Below, in pieces: positions 48,583 to 61,900 of a stretch of DNA of 64,000 nucleotides (position 1 is its first letter; each line of letters begins with the position of its first letter). Under the pieces are notes generated by a model, which did no database searches, had not been told where the DNA came from, and saw only the letters and a program-made list of their open reading frames with translations. The DNA is from Petrolisthes cinctipes. Its lineage: Eukaryota; Arthropoda; Malacostraca; Decapoda; Porcellanidae. The translations under genes were made by a program, and so were the position numbers. The DNA lies in NCBI GenBank assembly GCA_033782935.1, contig JAWQEG010000710.1:4588001-4652000 (forward strand), read 5' to 3'.

Positions 48583-50929
48583 GTGTTAGAGTATTTTCAA
48601 AATACAGGCCAAAAACATACTGAAAATCGATCTTTTAGGTGCCCAAAAGTCGATATGTGCATGCATCTTCTGTACCCGTTTATATCTCAAATTCTGGCCC
48701 TAAACACCCGTAAATTCGATATTTTGGGGTCCCAGAAGCGATATGTACATGCCTACTCCGTGTTAGAGTATTTTCAAAATTCAGGCCCAAAACATGCTGA
48801 AAATCGATATTTTTGGTGCCCAAAGTCAATATGTGCATGTATCTTCTGTACCCGTTTATATCTCAAATTCAGGCTCAAAACACCCGAAAATTCAATATTT
48901 TGGGGTCCCAGAAGCAATCTGTACAGTGCTAGAATATTTTCAAAATATAGGCTAAAAACATGCTAAAAATCGATCTTTTAGGTGCCAAAAAATCGATATC
49001 TCAAATTCAGTCCCAAAACACCCGAAAATTCGATATTTAGGGGTCCCAGAAGCGATCTGTACATGCCTACTCCGTGTTAGAGTATTTTCAAAATACATGC
49101 TCAAAACATACTGAAAATCGATCTTTTAGGTGCACGAAAGTCGATATGTGCATGCATCTTCAGTACCCGTTTATATCTCAAATTCAGGCTGAAAACACCC
49201 GAAAATTCAATATTTTGGGGTCCCAGAAGCGATCTGTACATGCCTACTCCGTGTTAGAGTATTTTCAAAATTCAGGCCCAAAACATGCTGAAAATCGATA
49301 TTTTTGGTGCCCAAAGTCAATATGTGCATGTATCTTCTGTACCCGTTTATATCTCAAATTCAGTCTCAAAACACCCGAAAATTCAATATTTTGGGGTCCC
49401 AGAAGCAATCTGTACATGCCTACTCAGTGCTAGAATATTTTCAAAATATAGGCTAAAAACATGCTAAAAATCGATCTTTTAGGTGCCAAAAAATCGATAT
49501 CTCAAATTCAGTCCCAAAACACCCGAAAATTCGATATTTAGAGGTCCCAGAAGGTATCTGTACATGCCTACTCCGTGTTAGAGTATTTTCAAAATACAGG
49601 CCAAAAACATACTGAAAATCGATCTTTTAGGTGCCCAAAAGTCGATATGTGCATGCATCTTCTGTACCCGTTTATATCTCAAATTCTGGCCCTAAACACC
49701 CGAAAATTCGATATTTTGGGGTCCCAGAAGCGATCTGTACATGCCTACTCCGTGTTAGAGTATTTTCAAAATTCAGGCCCAAAACATGCTAAAAATCGAT
49801 ATTTTTGGTGCCCAAAGTCAATATGTGCATGTATCTTCTGTACCCGTTTATATCTCAAATTCAGGCTCAAAACACCCGAAAATTCAATATTTTGGGGTCC
49901 CAGAAGCAATCTGTACATGCCTACTCAGTGCTAGAATATTTTCAAAATATAGGCTAAAAACATGCTAAAAATCGATCTTTTAGGTGCCAAAAAGTCGATA
50001 TCTCAAATTCAGTCCCAAAACACCCGAAAATTCGATATTTAGGGGTCCCAGAAGCGATCTGTACAAGCCTACTCCGTGTTAGAGTATTTTCAAAATACAT
50101 GCTCAAAACATACTGAAAATCGATCTTTTAGGTGCACAAAAGTCGATATGTGCATGCATCTTCAGTACCCGTTTATATCTCAAATTCAGGCTCAAAACAC
50201 CCGAAAATTCAATATTTTGGGGTCCCAGAAGCAATCTGTACATGCCTACTCAGTGTTAGAGTATTTTCAAAATACAGGCCCAAAACATGCTGAAAATCGA
50301 TATTTTAGATGCCCAAAGTCAATATGTGCATGTATCTTCTGTACCCGTTTATATCTCAAATTCAGGCTCAAAACACCCGAAAATTCAATATTTTGGGGTC
50401 CCAGAAGCGATCTGTACATGCCTACTCCGTGTTAGAGTATTTTCAAAATACATGCTCAAAACATACTGAAAATCGATCTTTTAGGTGCACGAAAGTCGAT
50501 ATGTGCATGCATCTTCAGTACCCGTTTATATCTCAAATTCAGGCTGAAAACACCCGAAAATTCAATATTTTGGGGTCCCAGAAGCGATCTGTACATGCCT
50601 ACTCCGTGTTAGAGTATTTTCAAAATTCAGGCCCAAAACATGCTGAAAATCGATATTTTTGGTGCCCAAAGTCAATATGTGCATGTATCTTCTGTACCCG
50701 TTTATATCTCAAATTCAGTCTCAAAACACCCGAAAATACAATATTTTGGGGTCCCAGAAGCAATCTGTACATGCCTACTCAGTGCTAGAATATTTTCAAA
50801 ATATAGGCTAAAAGCATGCTAAAAATCGATCTTTTAGGTGCCAAAAAGTCGATATCTCAAATTCAGTCCCAAAACACCCGAAAATTCGATATTTAGAAGT
50901 CCCAGAAGGTATCTGTACATGCCTACTTC
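48583..50929 (+). repeat. Three trimers (491, 501, 501) and an 854-bp pentamer
   Basis: Starts at 48583, 49074, 49575 and 50076. The pentamer is M1 50076, M2 50253, M1 50429, M2 50606 and M3 50782 (177+176+177+176+148): an M1+M2 pair without M3 in front of a full trimer. This 854-bp form is copied at 53102, 55627 and 60638. Confidence 0.92.
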
Positions 50930-53900
50930 GTGTTAGAGTATTTTCAAAATACAGGCCAAAAACATACTGAAAATCGATCTTTTAGGTGCCCAAAAGTCGA
51001 TATGTGCATGCATCTTCTGTACCCGTTTATATCTCAAATTCTGGCCCTAAACACCCGAAAATTCGATATTTTGGGGTCCCAGAAGCGATCTGTAAATGCC
51101 TACTCCGTGTTAGAGTATTTTCAAAATTCAGGCCCAAAACATGCTGAAAATCGATATTTTTGGTGCCCAAAGTCAATATGTGCATGTATCTTCTGTACCC
51201 GTTTATATCTCAAATTCAGGCTCAAAACACCCGAAAATTCAATATTTTGGGGTCCCAGAAGCAATCTGTACAGTGCTAGAATATTTTCAAAATATAGGCT
51301 AAAAACATGCTAAAAATCGATCTTTTAGGTGCCAAAAAGTCGATATCTCAAATTCAGTCCCAAAACACCCGAAAATTCGATATTTAGGGGTAACAGAAGC
51401 GATCTGTACAAGCCTACTCCGTGTTAGAGTATTTTCAAAATACATGCTCAAAACATACTGAAAATCGATCTTTTAGGTGCACAAAAGTCGATATGTGCAT
51501 GCATCTTCAGTACCCGTTTATATCTCAAATTCAGGCTCAAAACACCCAAAAATTCAATATTTTTTTGGTCCCAGAAGCAATCTGTACATGCCTACTCAGT
51601 GTTAGAGTATTTTCAAAATACAGGCCCAAAACATGCTGAAAATCGATATTTTAGATGCCCAAAGTCAATATGTGCATGTATCTTCTGTACCCGTTTATAT
51701 CTCAAATTTAGGCTCAAAACACCCGAAAATTCAATATTTTGGGGTCCCAGAAGCAATCTGTACATGCCTACACAGTGCTAGAATATTTTCAAAATATAGG
51801 CTAAAAACATGCTGAAAATCGATATTTTAGGTGCCAAAAAATCGATATCTCAAATTCAGTCCCAAAACACCCGAAAATTCGATATTTAGAGGTCCCAGAA
51901 GGTATCTGTACATGCCTACTCCGTGTTAGAGTATTTTCAAAATATAGGCCAAAAACATACTGAAAATCGATCTTTTAGGTGCCCAAAAGTCGATATGTGC
52001 ATGCATCTTCTGTACCCGTTTATATCTCAAATTCTGGCCCTAAACACCCGAAAATTCGATATTTTGGGGTCCCAGAAGCGATCTGTACATGCCTACTCCG
52101 TGTTAGAGTATTTTCAAAATTCAGGCCCAAAACATGCTAAAAATCGATATTTTTGGTGCCCAAAGTCAATATGTGCATGTATCTTCTGTACCCGTTTATA
52201 TCTCAAATTCAGGCTCAAAACACCCGAAAATTCAATATTTTGGGGTCCCAGAAGCAATCTGTACATGCCTACTCAGTGCTAGAATATTTTCAAAATATAG
52301 GCTAAAAACATGCTAAAAATCGATCTTTTAGGTGCCAAAAAGTCGATATCTCAAATTCAGTCCCAAAACACCCGAAAATTCGATATTTAGGGGTCCCAGA
52401 AGCGATCTGTACAAGCCTACTCCGTGTTAGAGTATTTTCAAAATACATGCTCAAAACATACTGAAAATCGATCTTTTAGGTGCACAAAAGTCGATATGTG
52501 CATGCATCTTCAGTACCCGTTTATATCTCAAATTCAGGCTCAAAACACCCGAAAATTCAATATTTTGGGGTCCCAGAAGCAATCTGTACATGCCTACTCC
52601 GTGTTAGAGTATTTTCAAAATACAGGCCAAAAACATACTGAAAATCGATCTTTTAGGTGCCCAAAAGTCGATATGTGCATGCATCTTCTGTACCCGTTTA
52701 TATCTCAAATTCTGGCCCTAAACACCCGAAAATTCGATATTTTGGGGTCCCAGAAGCGATCTGTACATGCCTACTCCGTGTTAGAGTATTTTCAAAATTC
52801 AGGCCCAAAACATGCTAAAAATCGATATTTTTGGTGCCCAAAGTCAATATGTGCATGTATCTTCTGTACCCGTTTATATCTCAAATTCAGGCTCAAAACA
52901 CCCGAAAATTCAATATTTTGGGGTCCCAGAAGCAATCTGTACATGCCTACTCAGTGCTAGAATATTTTCAAAATATAGGCTAAAAACATGCTAAAAATCG
53001 ATCTTTTAGGTGCCAAAAAGTCGATATCTCAAATTCAGTCCCAAAACACCCGAAAATTCGATATTTAGGGGTCCCAGAAGCGATCTGTACAAGCCTACTC
53101 CGTGTTAGAGTATTTTCAAAATACATGCTCAAAACATACTGAAAATCGATCTTTTAGGTGCACAAAAGTCGATATGTGCATGCATCTTCAGTACCCGTTT
53201 ATATCTCAAATTCAGGCTCAAAACACCCGAAAATTCAATATTTTGGGGTCCCAGAAGCAATCTGTACATGCCTACTCAGTGTTAGAGTATTTTCAAAATA
53301 CAGGCCCAAAACATGCTGAAAATCGATATTTTAGATGCCCAAAGTCAATATGTGCATGTATCTTCTGTACCCGTTTATATCTCAAATTCAGGCTCAAAAC
53401 ACCCGAAAATTCAATATTTTGGGGTCCCAGAAGCGATCTGTACATGCCTACTCCGTGTTAGAGTATTTTCAAAATACATGCTCAAAACATACTGAAAATC
53501 GATCTTTTAGGTGCACGAAAGTCGATATGTGCATGCATCTTCAGTACCCGTTTATATCTCAAATTCAGGCTGAAAACACCCGAAAATCCAATATTTTGGG
53601 GTCCCAGAAGCGATCTGTACATGCCTACTCCGTGTTAGAGTATTTTCAAAATTCAGGCCCAAAACATGCTGAAAATCGATATTTTTGGTGCCCAAAGTCA
53701 ATATGTGCATGTATCTTCTGTACCCGTTTATATCTCAAATTCAGTCTCAAAACACCCGAAAATTCAATATTTTGGGGTCCCAGAAGCAATCTGTACATGC
53801 CTACTCAGTGCTAGAATATTTTCAAAATATAGGCTAAAAACATGCTAAAAATCGATCTTTTAGGTGCCAAAAAGTCGATATCTCAAATTCAGTCCCAAAA

Positions 53901-53955
53901 CACCCGAAAATTCGATATTTAGAAGTCCCAGAAGGTATCTGTACATGCCTACTTC
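50930..53955 (+). repeat. 3026-bp block (491, 502, 501, 678, 854)
   Basis: Starts at 50930, 51421, 51923, 52424 and 53102. 50930 ('gtaaatgcc') and 51421 (T7 at 51560-51566) form the linked marker pair. The 678-bp unit at 52424 is M1-II, M1-I, M2-I, M3. This is the same series as the 2525-bp superunit downstream, with one extra 501-bp trimer. Confidence 0.92.
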
Positions 53956-56900
53956 GTGTTAGAGTATTTTCAAAATACAGGCCAAAAACATACTGAAAAT
54001 CGATCTTTTAGGTGCCCAAAAGTCGATATGTGCATGCATCTTCTGTACCCGTTTATATCTCAAATTCTGGCCCTAAACACCCGAAAATTCGATATTTTGG
54101 GGTCCCAGAAGCGATCTGTAAATGCCTACTCCGTGTTAGAGTATTTTCAAAATTCAGGCCCAAAACATGCTGAAAATCGATATTTTTGGTGCCCAAAGTC
54201 AATATGTGCATGTATCTTCTGTACCCGTTTATATCTCAAATTCAGGCTCAAAACACCCGAAAATTCAATATTTTGGGGTCCCAGAAGCAATCTGTACAGT
54301 GCTAGAATATTTTCAAAATATAGGCTAAAAACATGCTAAAAATCGATCTTTTAGGTGCCAAAAAGTCGATATCTCAAATTCAGTCCCAAAACACCCGAAA
54401 ATTCGATATTTAGGGGTAACAGAAGCGATCTGTACAAGCCTACTCCGTGTTAGAGTATTTTCAAAATACATGCTCAAAACATACTGAAAATCGATCTTTT
54501 AGGTGCACAAAAGTCGATATGTGCATGCATCTTCAGTACCCGTTTATATCTCAAATTCAGGCTCAAAACACCCAAAAATTCAATATTTTTTTGGTCCCAG
54601 AAGCAATCTGTACATGCCTACTCAGTGTTAGAGTATTTTCAAAATACAGGCCCAAAACATGCTGAAAATCGATATTTTAGATGCCCAAAGTCAATATGTG
54701 CATGTATCTTCTGTACCCGTTTATATCTCAAATTTAGGCTCAAAACACCCGAAAATTCAATATTTTGGGGTCCCAGAAGCAATCTGTACATGCCTACTCA
54801 GTGCTAGAATATTTTCAAAATATAGGCTAAAAACATGCTAAAAATCGATCTTTTAGGTGCCAAAAAGTCGATATCTCAAATTCAGTCCCAAAACACCGGA
54901 AAATTCGATATTTAGGGGTCCCAGAAGCGATCTGTACAAGCCTACTCCGTGTTAGAGTATTTTCAAAATACATGCTCAAAACATACTGAAAATCGATCTT
55001 TTAGGTGCACAAAAGTCGATATGTGCATGCATCTTCAGTACCCGTTTATATCTCAAATTCAGGCTCAAAACACCCGAAAATTCAATATTTTGGGGTCCCA
55101 GAAGCAATCTGTACATGCCTACTCCGTGTTAGAGTATTTTCAAAATACAGGCCAAAAACATACTGAAAATCGATCTTTTAGGTGCCCAAAAGTCGATATG
55201 TGCATGCATCTTCTGTACCCGTTTATATCTCAAATTCTGGCCCTAAACACCCGAAAATTCGATATTTTGGGGTCCCAGAAGCGATCTGTACATGCCTACT
55301 CCGTGTTAGAGTATTTTCAAAATTCAGGCCCAAAACATGCTAAAAATCGATATTTTTGGTGCCCAAAGTCAATATGTGCATGTATCTTCTGTACCCGTTT
55401 ATATCTCAAATTCAGGCTCAAAACACCCGAAAATTCAATATTTTGGGGTCCCAGAAGCAATCTGTACATGCCTACTCAGTGCTAGAATATTTTCAAAATA
55501 TAGGCTAAAAACATGCTAAAAATCGATCTTTTAGGTGCCAAAAAGTCGATATCTCAAATTCAGTCCCAAAACACCCGAAAATTCGATATTTAGGGGTCCC
55601 AGAAGCGATCTGTACAAGCCTACTCCGTGTTAGAGTATTTTCAAAATACATGCTCAAAACATACTGAAAATCGATCTTTTAGGTGCACAAAAGTCGATAT
55701 GTGCATGCATCTTCAGTACCCGTTTATATCTCAAATTCAGGCTCAAAACACCCGAAAATTCAATATTTTGGGGTCCCAGAAGCAATCTGTACATGCCTAC
55801 TCAGTGTTAGAGTATTTTCAAAATACAGGCCCAAAACATGCTGAAAATCGATATTTTAGATGCCCAAAGTCAATATGTGCATGTATCTTCTGTACCCGTT
55901 TATATCTCAAATTCAGGCTCAAAACACCCGAAAATTCAATATTTTGGGGTCCCAGAAGCGATCTGTACATGCCTACTCCGTGTTAGAGTATTTTCAAAAT
56001 ACATGCTCAAAACATACTGAAAATCGATCTTTTAGGTGCACGAAAGTCGATATGTGCATGCATCTTCAGTACCCGTTTATATCTCAAATTCAGGCTGAAA
56101 ACACCCGAAAATCCAATATTTTGGGGTCCCAGAAGCGATCTGTACATGCCTACTCCGTGTTAGAGTATTTTCAAAATTCAGGCCCAAAACATGCTGAAAA
56201 TCGATATTTTTGGTGCCCAAAGTCAATATGTGCATGTATCTTCTGTACCCGTTTATATCTCAAATTCAGTCTCAAAACACCCGAAAATTCAATATTTTGG
56301 GGTCCCAGAAGCAATCTGTACATGCCTACTCAGTGCTAGAATATTTTCAAAATATAGGCTAAAAACATGCTAAAAATCGATCTTTTAGGTGCCAAAAAGT
56401 CGATATCTCAAATTCAGTCCCAAAACACCCGAAAATTCGATATTTAGAAGTCCCAGAAGGTATCTGTACATGCCTACTTCGTGTTAGAGTATTTTCAAAA
56501 TACAGGCCAAAAACATACTGAAAATCGATCTTTTAGGTGCCCAAAAGTCGATATGTGCATGCATCTTCTGTACCCGTTTATATCTCAAATTCTGGCCCTA
56601 AACACCCGAAAATTCGATATTTTGGGGTCCCAGAAGCGATCTGTAAATGCCTACTCCGTGTTAGAGTATTTTCAAAATTCAGGCCCAAAACATGCTGAAA
56701 ATCGATATTTTTGGTGCCCAAAGTCAATATGTGCATGTATCTTCTGTACCCGTTTATATCTCAAATTCAGGCTCAAAACACCCGAAAATTCAATATTTTG
56801 GGGTCCCAGAAGCAATCTGTACAGTGCTAGAATATTTTCAAAATATAGGCTAAAAACATGCTAAAAATCGATCTTTTAGGTGCCAAAAAGTCGATATCTC

Positions 56901-58821
56901 AAATTCAGTCCCAAAACACCCGAAAATTCGATATTTAGGGGTAACAGAAGCGATCTGTACAAGCCTACTCCGTGTTAGAGTATTTTCAAAATACATGCTC
57001 AAAACATACTGAAAATCGATCTTTTAGGTGCACAAAAGTCGATATGTGCATGCATCTTCAGTACCCGTTTATATCTCAAATTCAGGCTCAAAACACCCAA
57101 AAATTCAATATTTTTTTGGTCCCAGAAGCAATCTGTACATGCCTACTCAGTGTTAGAGTATTTTCAAAATACAGGCCCAAAACATGCTGAAAATCGATAT
57201 TTTAGATGCCCAAAGTCAATATGTGCATGTATCTTCTGTACCCGTTTATATCTCAAATTTAGGCTCAAAACACCCGAAAATTCAATATTTTGGGGTCCCA
57301 GAAGCAATCTGTACATGCCTACACAGTGCTAGAATATTTTCAAAATATAGGCTAAAAACATGCTGAAAATCGATATTTTAGGTGCCAAAAAATCGATATC
57401 TCAAATTCAGTCCCAAAACACCCGAAAATTCGATATTTAGAGGTCCCAGAAGGTATCTGTACATGCCTACTCCGTGTTAGAGTATTTTCAAAATATAGGC
57501 CAAAAACATACTGAAAATCGATCTTTTAGGTGCCCAAAAGTCGATATGTGCATGCATCTTCTGTACCCGTTTATATCTCAAATTCTGGCCCTAAACACCC
57601 GAAAATTCGATATTTTGGGGTCCCAGAAGCGATATGTACATGCCTACTCCGTGTTAGAGTATTTTCAAAATTCAGGCCCAAAACATGCTAAAAATCGATA
57701 TTTTTGGTGCCCAAAGTCAATATGTGCATGTATCTTCTGTACCCGTTTATATCTCAAATTCAGGCTCAAAACACCCGAAAATTCAATATTTTGGGGTCCC
57801 AGAAGCAATCTGTACATGCCTACTCAGTGCTAGAATATTTTCAAAATATAGGCTAAAAACATGCTAAAAATCGATCTTTTAGGTGCCAAAAAGTCGATAT
57901 CTCAAATTCAGTCCCAAAACACCCGAAAATTCGATATTTAGGGGTCCCAGAAGCGATCTGTACAAGCCTACTCCGTGTTAGAGTATTTTCAAAATACATG
58001 CTCAAAACATACTGAAAATCGATCTTTTAGGTGCACAAAAGTCGATATGTGCATGCATCTTCAGTACCCGTTTATATCTCAAATTCAGGCTCAAAACACC
58101 CGAAAATTCAATATTTTGGGGTCCCAGAAGCAATCTGTACATGCCTACTCAGTGTTAGAGTATTTTCAAAATACAGGCCCAAAACATGCTGAAAATCGAT
58201 ATTTTAGATGCCCAAAGTCAATATGTGCATGTATCTTCTGTACCCGTTTATATCTCAAATTCAGGCTCAAAACACCCGAAAATTCAATATTTTGGGGTCC
58301 CAGAAGCAATCTGTACATGCCTACACAGTGCTAGAGTATTTTCAAAATATAGGCTAAAAACATGCTGAAAATCGATATTTTAGGTGCCAAAAACTCGATA
58401 TCTCAAATTCAGTCCCAAAACACCCGAAAATTCGATATTTAGAGGTCCCAGAAGGTATCTGTACATGCCTACTCCGTGTTAGAGTATTTTCAAAATACAG
58501 GCCAAAAACATACTGAAAATCGATCTTTTAGGTGCCCAAAAGTCGATATGTGCATGCATCTTCTGTACCCGTTTATATCTCAAATTCTGGCCCTAAACAC
58601 ACGAAAATTCGATATTTTGGTGTCCCAGAAGCGATCTGTACATGCCTACTCCGTGTTAGAGTATTTTCAAAATTCAGGCCCAAAACATGCTGAAAATCGA
58701 TATTTTTGGTGCCCAAAGTCAATATGTGCATGTATCTTCTGTACCCGTTTATATCTCAAATTCAGGCTCAAAACACCCGAAAATTCAATATTTTGGGGTC
58801 CCAGAAGCAATCTGTACAGTT
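53811..58821 (+). repeat. Tandem duplication, 5011-bp unit, copy 1
   Basis: Directly followed by copy 2 at 58822-63832, with the match continuing to 63944. The start lies at 'ctagaatatt' near the beginning of an M3 monomer. The unit holds 30 monomers. Confidence 0.92.
53956..56480 (+). repeat. 2525-bp superunit, copy A (491, 502, 678, 854)
   Basis: Starts at 53956, 54447, 54949 and 55627; fifteen monomers in all. It is repeated at 58967-61491. Within it, 54898 is g where the later copy has c at 59909. Confidence 0.93.
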
Positions 58822-58966
58822 CTAGAATATTTTCAAAATATAGGCTAAAAACATGCTAAAAATCGATCTTTTAGGTGCCAAAAAGTCGATATCTCAAATT
58901 CAGTCCCAAAACACCCGAAAATTCGATATTTAGAAGTCCCAGAAGGTATCTGTACATGCCTACTTC
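56481..58966 (+). repeat. 2486-bp superunit, copy A (491, 502, 501, 501, 491)
   Basis: Starts at 56481, 56972, 57474, 57975 and 58476. The first 993 bp again are the 'gtaaatgcc'/T7 pair (T7 at 57111-57117). 58476 carries 'aaacacacgaaaattc', and its M2-M3 junction reads 'cagttctagaat'. Confidence 0.93.
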
Positions 58967-61900
58967 GTGTTAGAGTATTTTCAAAATACAGGCCAAAAAC
59001 ATACTGAAAATCGATCTTTTAGGTGCCCAAAAGTCGATATGTGCATGCATCTTCTGTACCCGTTTATATCTCAAATTCTGGCCCTAAACACCCGAAAATT
59101 CGATATTTTGGGGTCCCAGAAGCGATCTGTAAATGCCTACTCCGTGTTAGAGTATTTTCAAAATTCAGGCCCAAAACATGCTGAAAATCGATATTTTTGG
59201 TGCCCAAAGTCAATATGTGCATGTATCTTCTGTACCCGTTTATATCTCAAATTCAGGCTCAAAACACCCGAAAATTCAATATTTTGGGGTCCCAGAAGCA
59301 ATCTGTACAGTGCTAGAATATTTTCAAAATATAGGCTAAAAACATGCTAAAAATCGATCTTTTAGGTGCCAAAAAGTCGATATCTCAAATTCAGTCCCAA
59401 AACACCCGAAAATTCGATATTTAGGGGTAACAGAAGCGATCTGTACAAGCCTACTCCGTGTTAGAGTATTTTCAAAATACATGCTCAAAACATACTGAAA
59501 ATCGATCTTTTAGGTGCACAAAAGTCGATATGTGCATGCATCTTCAGTACCCGTTTATATCTCAAATTCAGGCTCAAAACACCCAAAAATTCAATATTTT
59601 TTTGGTCCCAGAAGCAATCTGTACATGCCTACTCAGTGTTAGAGTATTTTCAAAATACAGGCCCAAAACATGCTGAAAATCGATATTTTAGATGCCCAAA
59701 GTCAATATGTGCATGTATCTTCTGTACCCGTTTATATCTCAAATTTAGGCTCAAAACACCCGAAAATTCAATATTTTGGGGTCCCAGAAGCAATCTGTAC
59801 ATGCCTACTCAGTGCTAGAATATTTTCAAAATATAGGCTAAAAACATGCTAAAAATCGATCTTTTAGGTGCCAAAAAGTCGATATCTCAAATTCAGTCCC
59901 AAAACACCCGAAAATTCGATATTTAGGGGTCCCAGAAGCGATCTGTACAAGCCTACTCCGTGTTAGAGTATTTTCAAAATACATGCTCAAAACATACTGA
60001 AAATCGATCTTTTAGGTGCACAAAAGTCGATATGTGCATGCATCTTCAGTACCCGTTTATATCTCAAATTCAGGCTCAAAACACCCGAAAATTCAATATT
60101 TTGGGGTCCCAGAAGCAATCTGTACATGCCTACTCCGTGTTAGAGTATTTTCAAAATACAGGCCAAAAACATACTGAAAATCGATCTTTTAGGTGCCCAA
60201 AAGTCGATATGTGCATGCATCTTCTGTACCCGTTTATATCTCAAATTCTGGCCCTAAACACCCGAAAATTCGATATTTTGGGGTCCCAGAAGCGATCTGT
60301 ACATGCCTACTCCGTGTTAGAGTATTTTCAAAATTCAGGCCCAAAACATGCTAAAAATCGATATTTTTGGTGCCCAAAGTCAATATGTGCATGTATCTTC
60401 TGTACCCGTTTATATCTCAAATTCAGGCTCAAAACACCCGAAAATTCAATATTTTGGGGTCCCAGAAGCAATCTGTACATGCCTACTCAGTGCTAGAATA
60501 TTTTCAAAATATAGGCTAAAAACATGCTAAAAATCGATCTTTTAGGTGCCAAAAAGTCGATATCTCAAATTCAGTCCCAAAACACCCGAAAATTCGATAT
60601 TTAGGGGTCCCAGAAGCGATCTGTACAAGCCTACTCCGTGTTAGAGTATTTTCAAAATACATGCTCAAAACATACTGAAAATCGATCTTTTAGGTGCACA
60701 AAAGTCGATATGTGCATGCATCTTCAGTACCCGTTTATATCTCAAATTCAGGCTCAAAACACCCGAAAATTCAATATTTTGGGGTCCCAGAAGCAATCTG
60801 TACATGCCTACTCAGTGTTAGAGTATTTTCAAAATACAGGCCCAAAACATGCTGAAAATCGATATTTTAGATGCCCAAAGTCAATATGTGCATGTATCTT
60901 CTGTACCCGTTTATATCTCAAATTCAGGCTCAAAACACCCGAAAATTCAATATTTTGGGGTCCCAGAAGCGATCTGTACATGCCTACTCCGTGTTAGAGT
61001 ATTTTCAAAATACATGCTCAAAACATACTGAAAATCGATCTTTTAGGTGCACGAAAGTCGATATGTGCATGCATCTTCAGTACCCGTTTATATCTCAAAT
61101 TCAGGCTGAAAACACCCGAAAATCCAATATTTTGGGGTCCCAGAAGCGATCTGTACATGCCTACTCCGTGTTAGAGTATTTTCAAAATTCAGGCCCAAAA
61201 CATGCTGAAAATCGATATTTTTGGTGCCCAAAGTCAATATGTGCATGTATCTTCTGTACCCGTTTATATCTCAAATTCAGTCTCAAAACACCCGAAAATT
61301 CAATATTTTGGGGTCCCAGAAGCAATCTGTACATGCCTACTCAGTGCTAGAATATTTTCAAAATATAGGCTAAAAACATGCTAAAAATCGATCTTTTAGG
61401 TGCCAAAAAGTCGATATCTCAAATTCAGTCCCAAAACACCCGAAAATTCGATATTTAGAAGTCCCAGAAGGTATCTGTACATGCCTACTTCGTGTTAGAG
61501 TATTTTCAAAATACAGGCCAAAAACATACTGAAAATCGATCTTTTAGGTGCCCAAAAGTCGATATGTGCATGCATCTTCTGTACCCGTTTATATCTCAAA
61601 TTCTGGCCCTAAACACCCGAAAATTCGATATTTTGGGGTCCCAGAAGCGATCTGTAAATGCCTACTCCGTGTTAGAGTATTTTCAAAATTCAGGCCCAAA
61701 ACATGCTGAAAATCGATATTTTTGGTGCCCAAAGTCAATATGTGCATGTATCTTCTGTACCCGTTTATATCTCAAATTCAGGCTCAAAACACCCGAAAAT
61801 TCAATATTTTGGGGTCCCAGAAGCAATCTGTACAGTGCTAGAATATTTTCAAAATATAGGCTAAAAACATGCTAAAAATCGATCTTTTAGGTGCCAAAAA

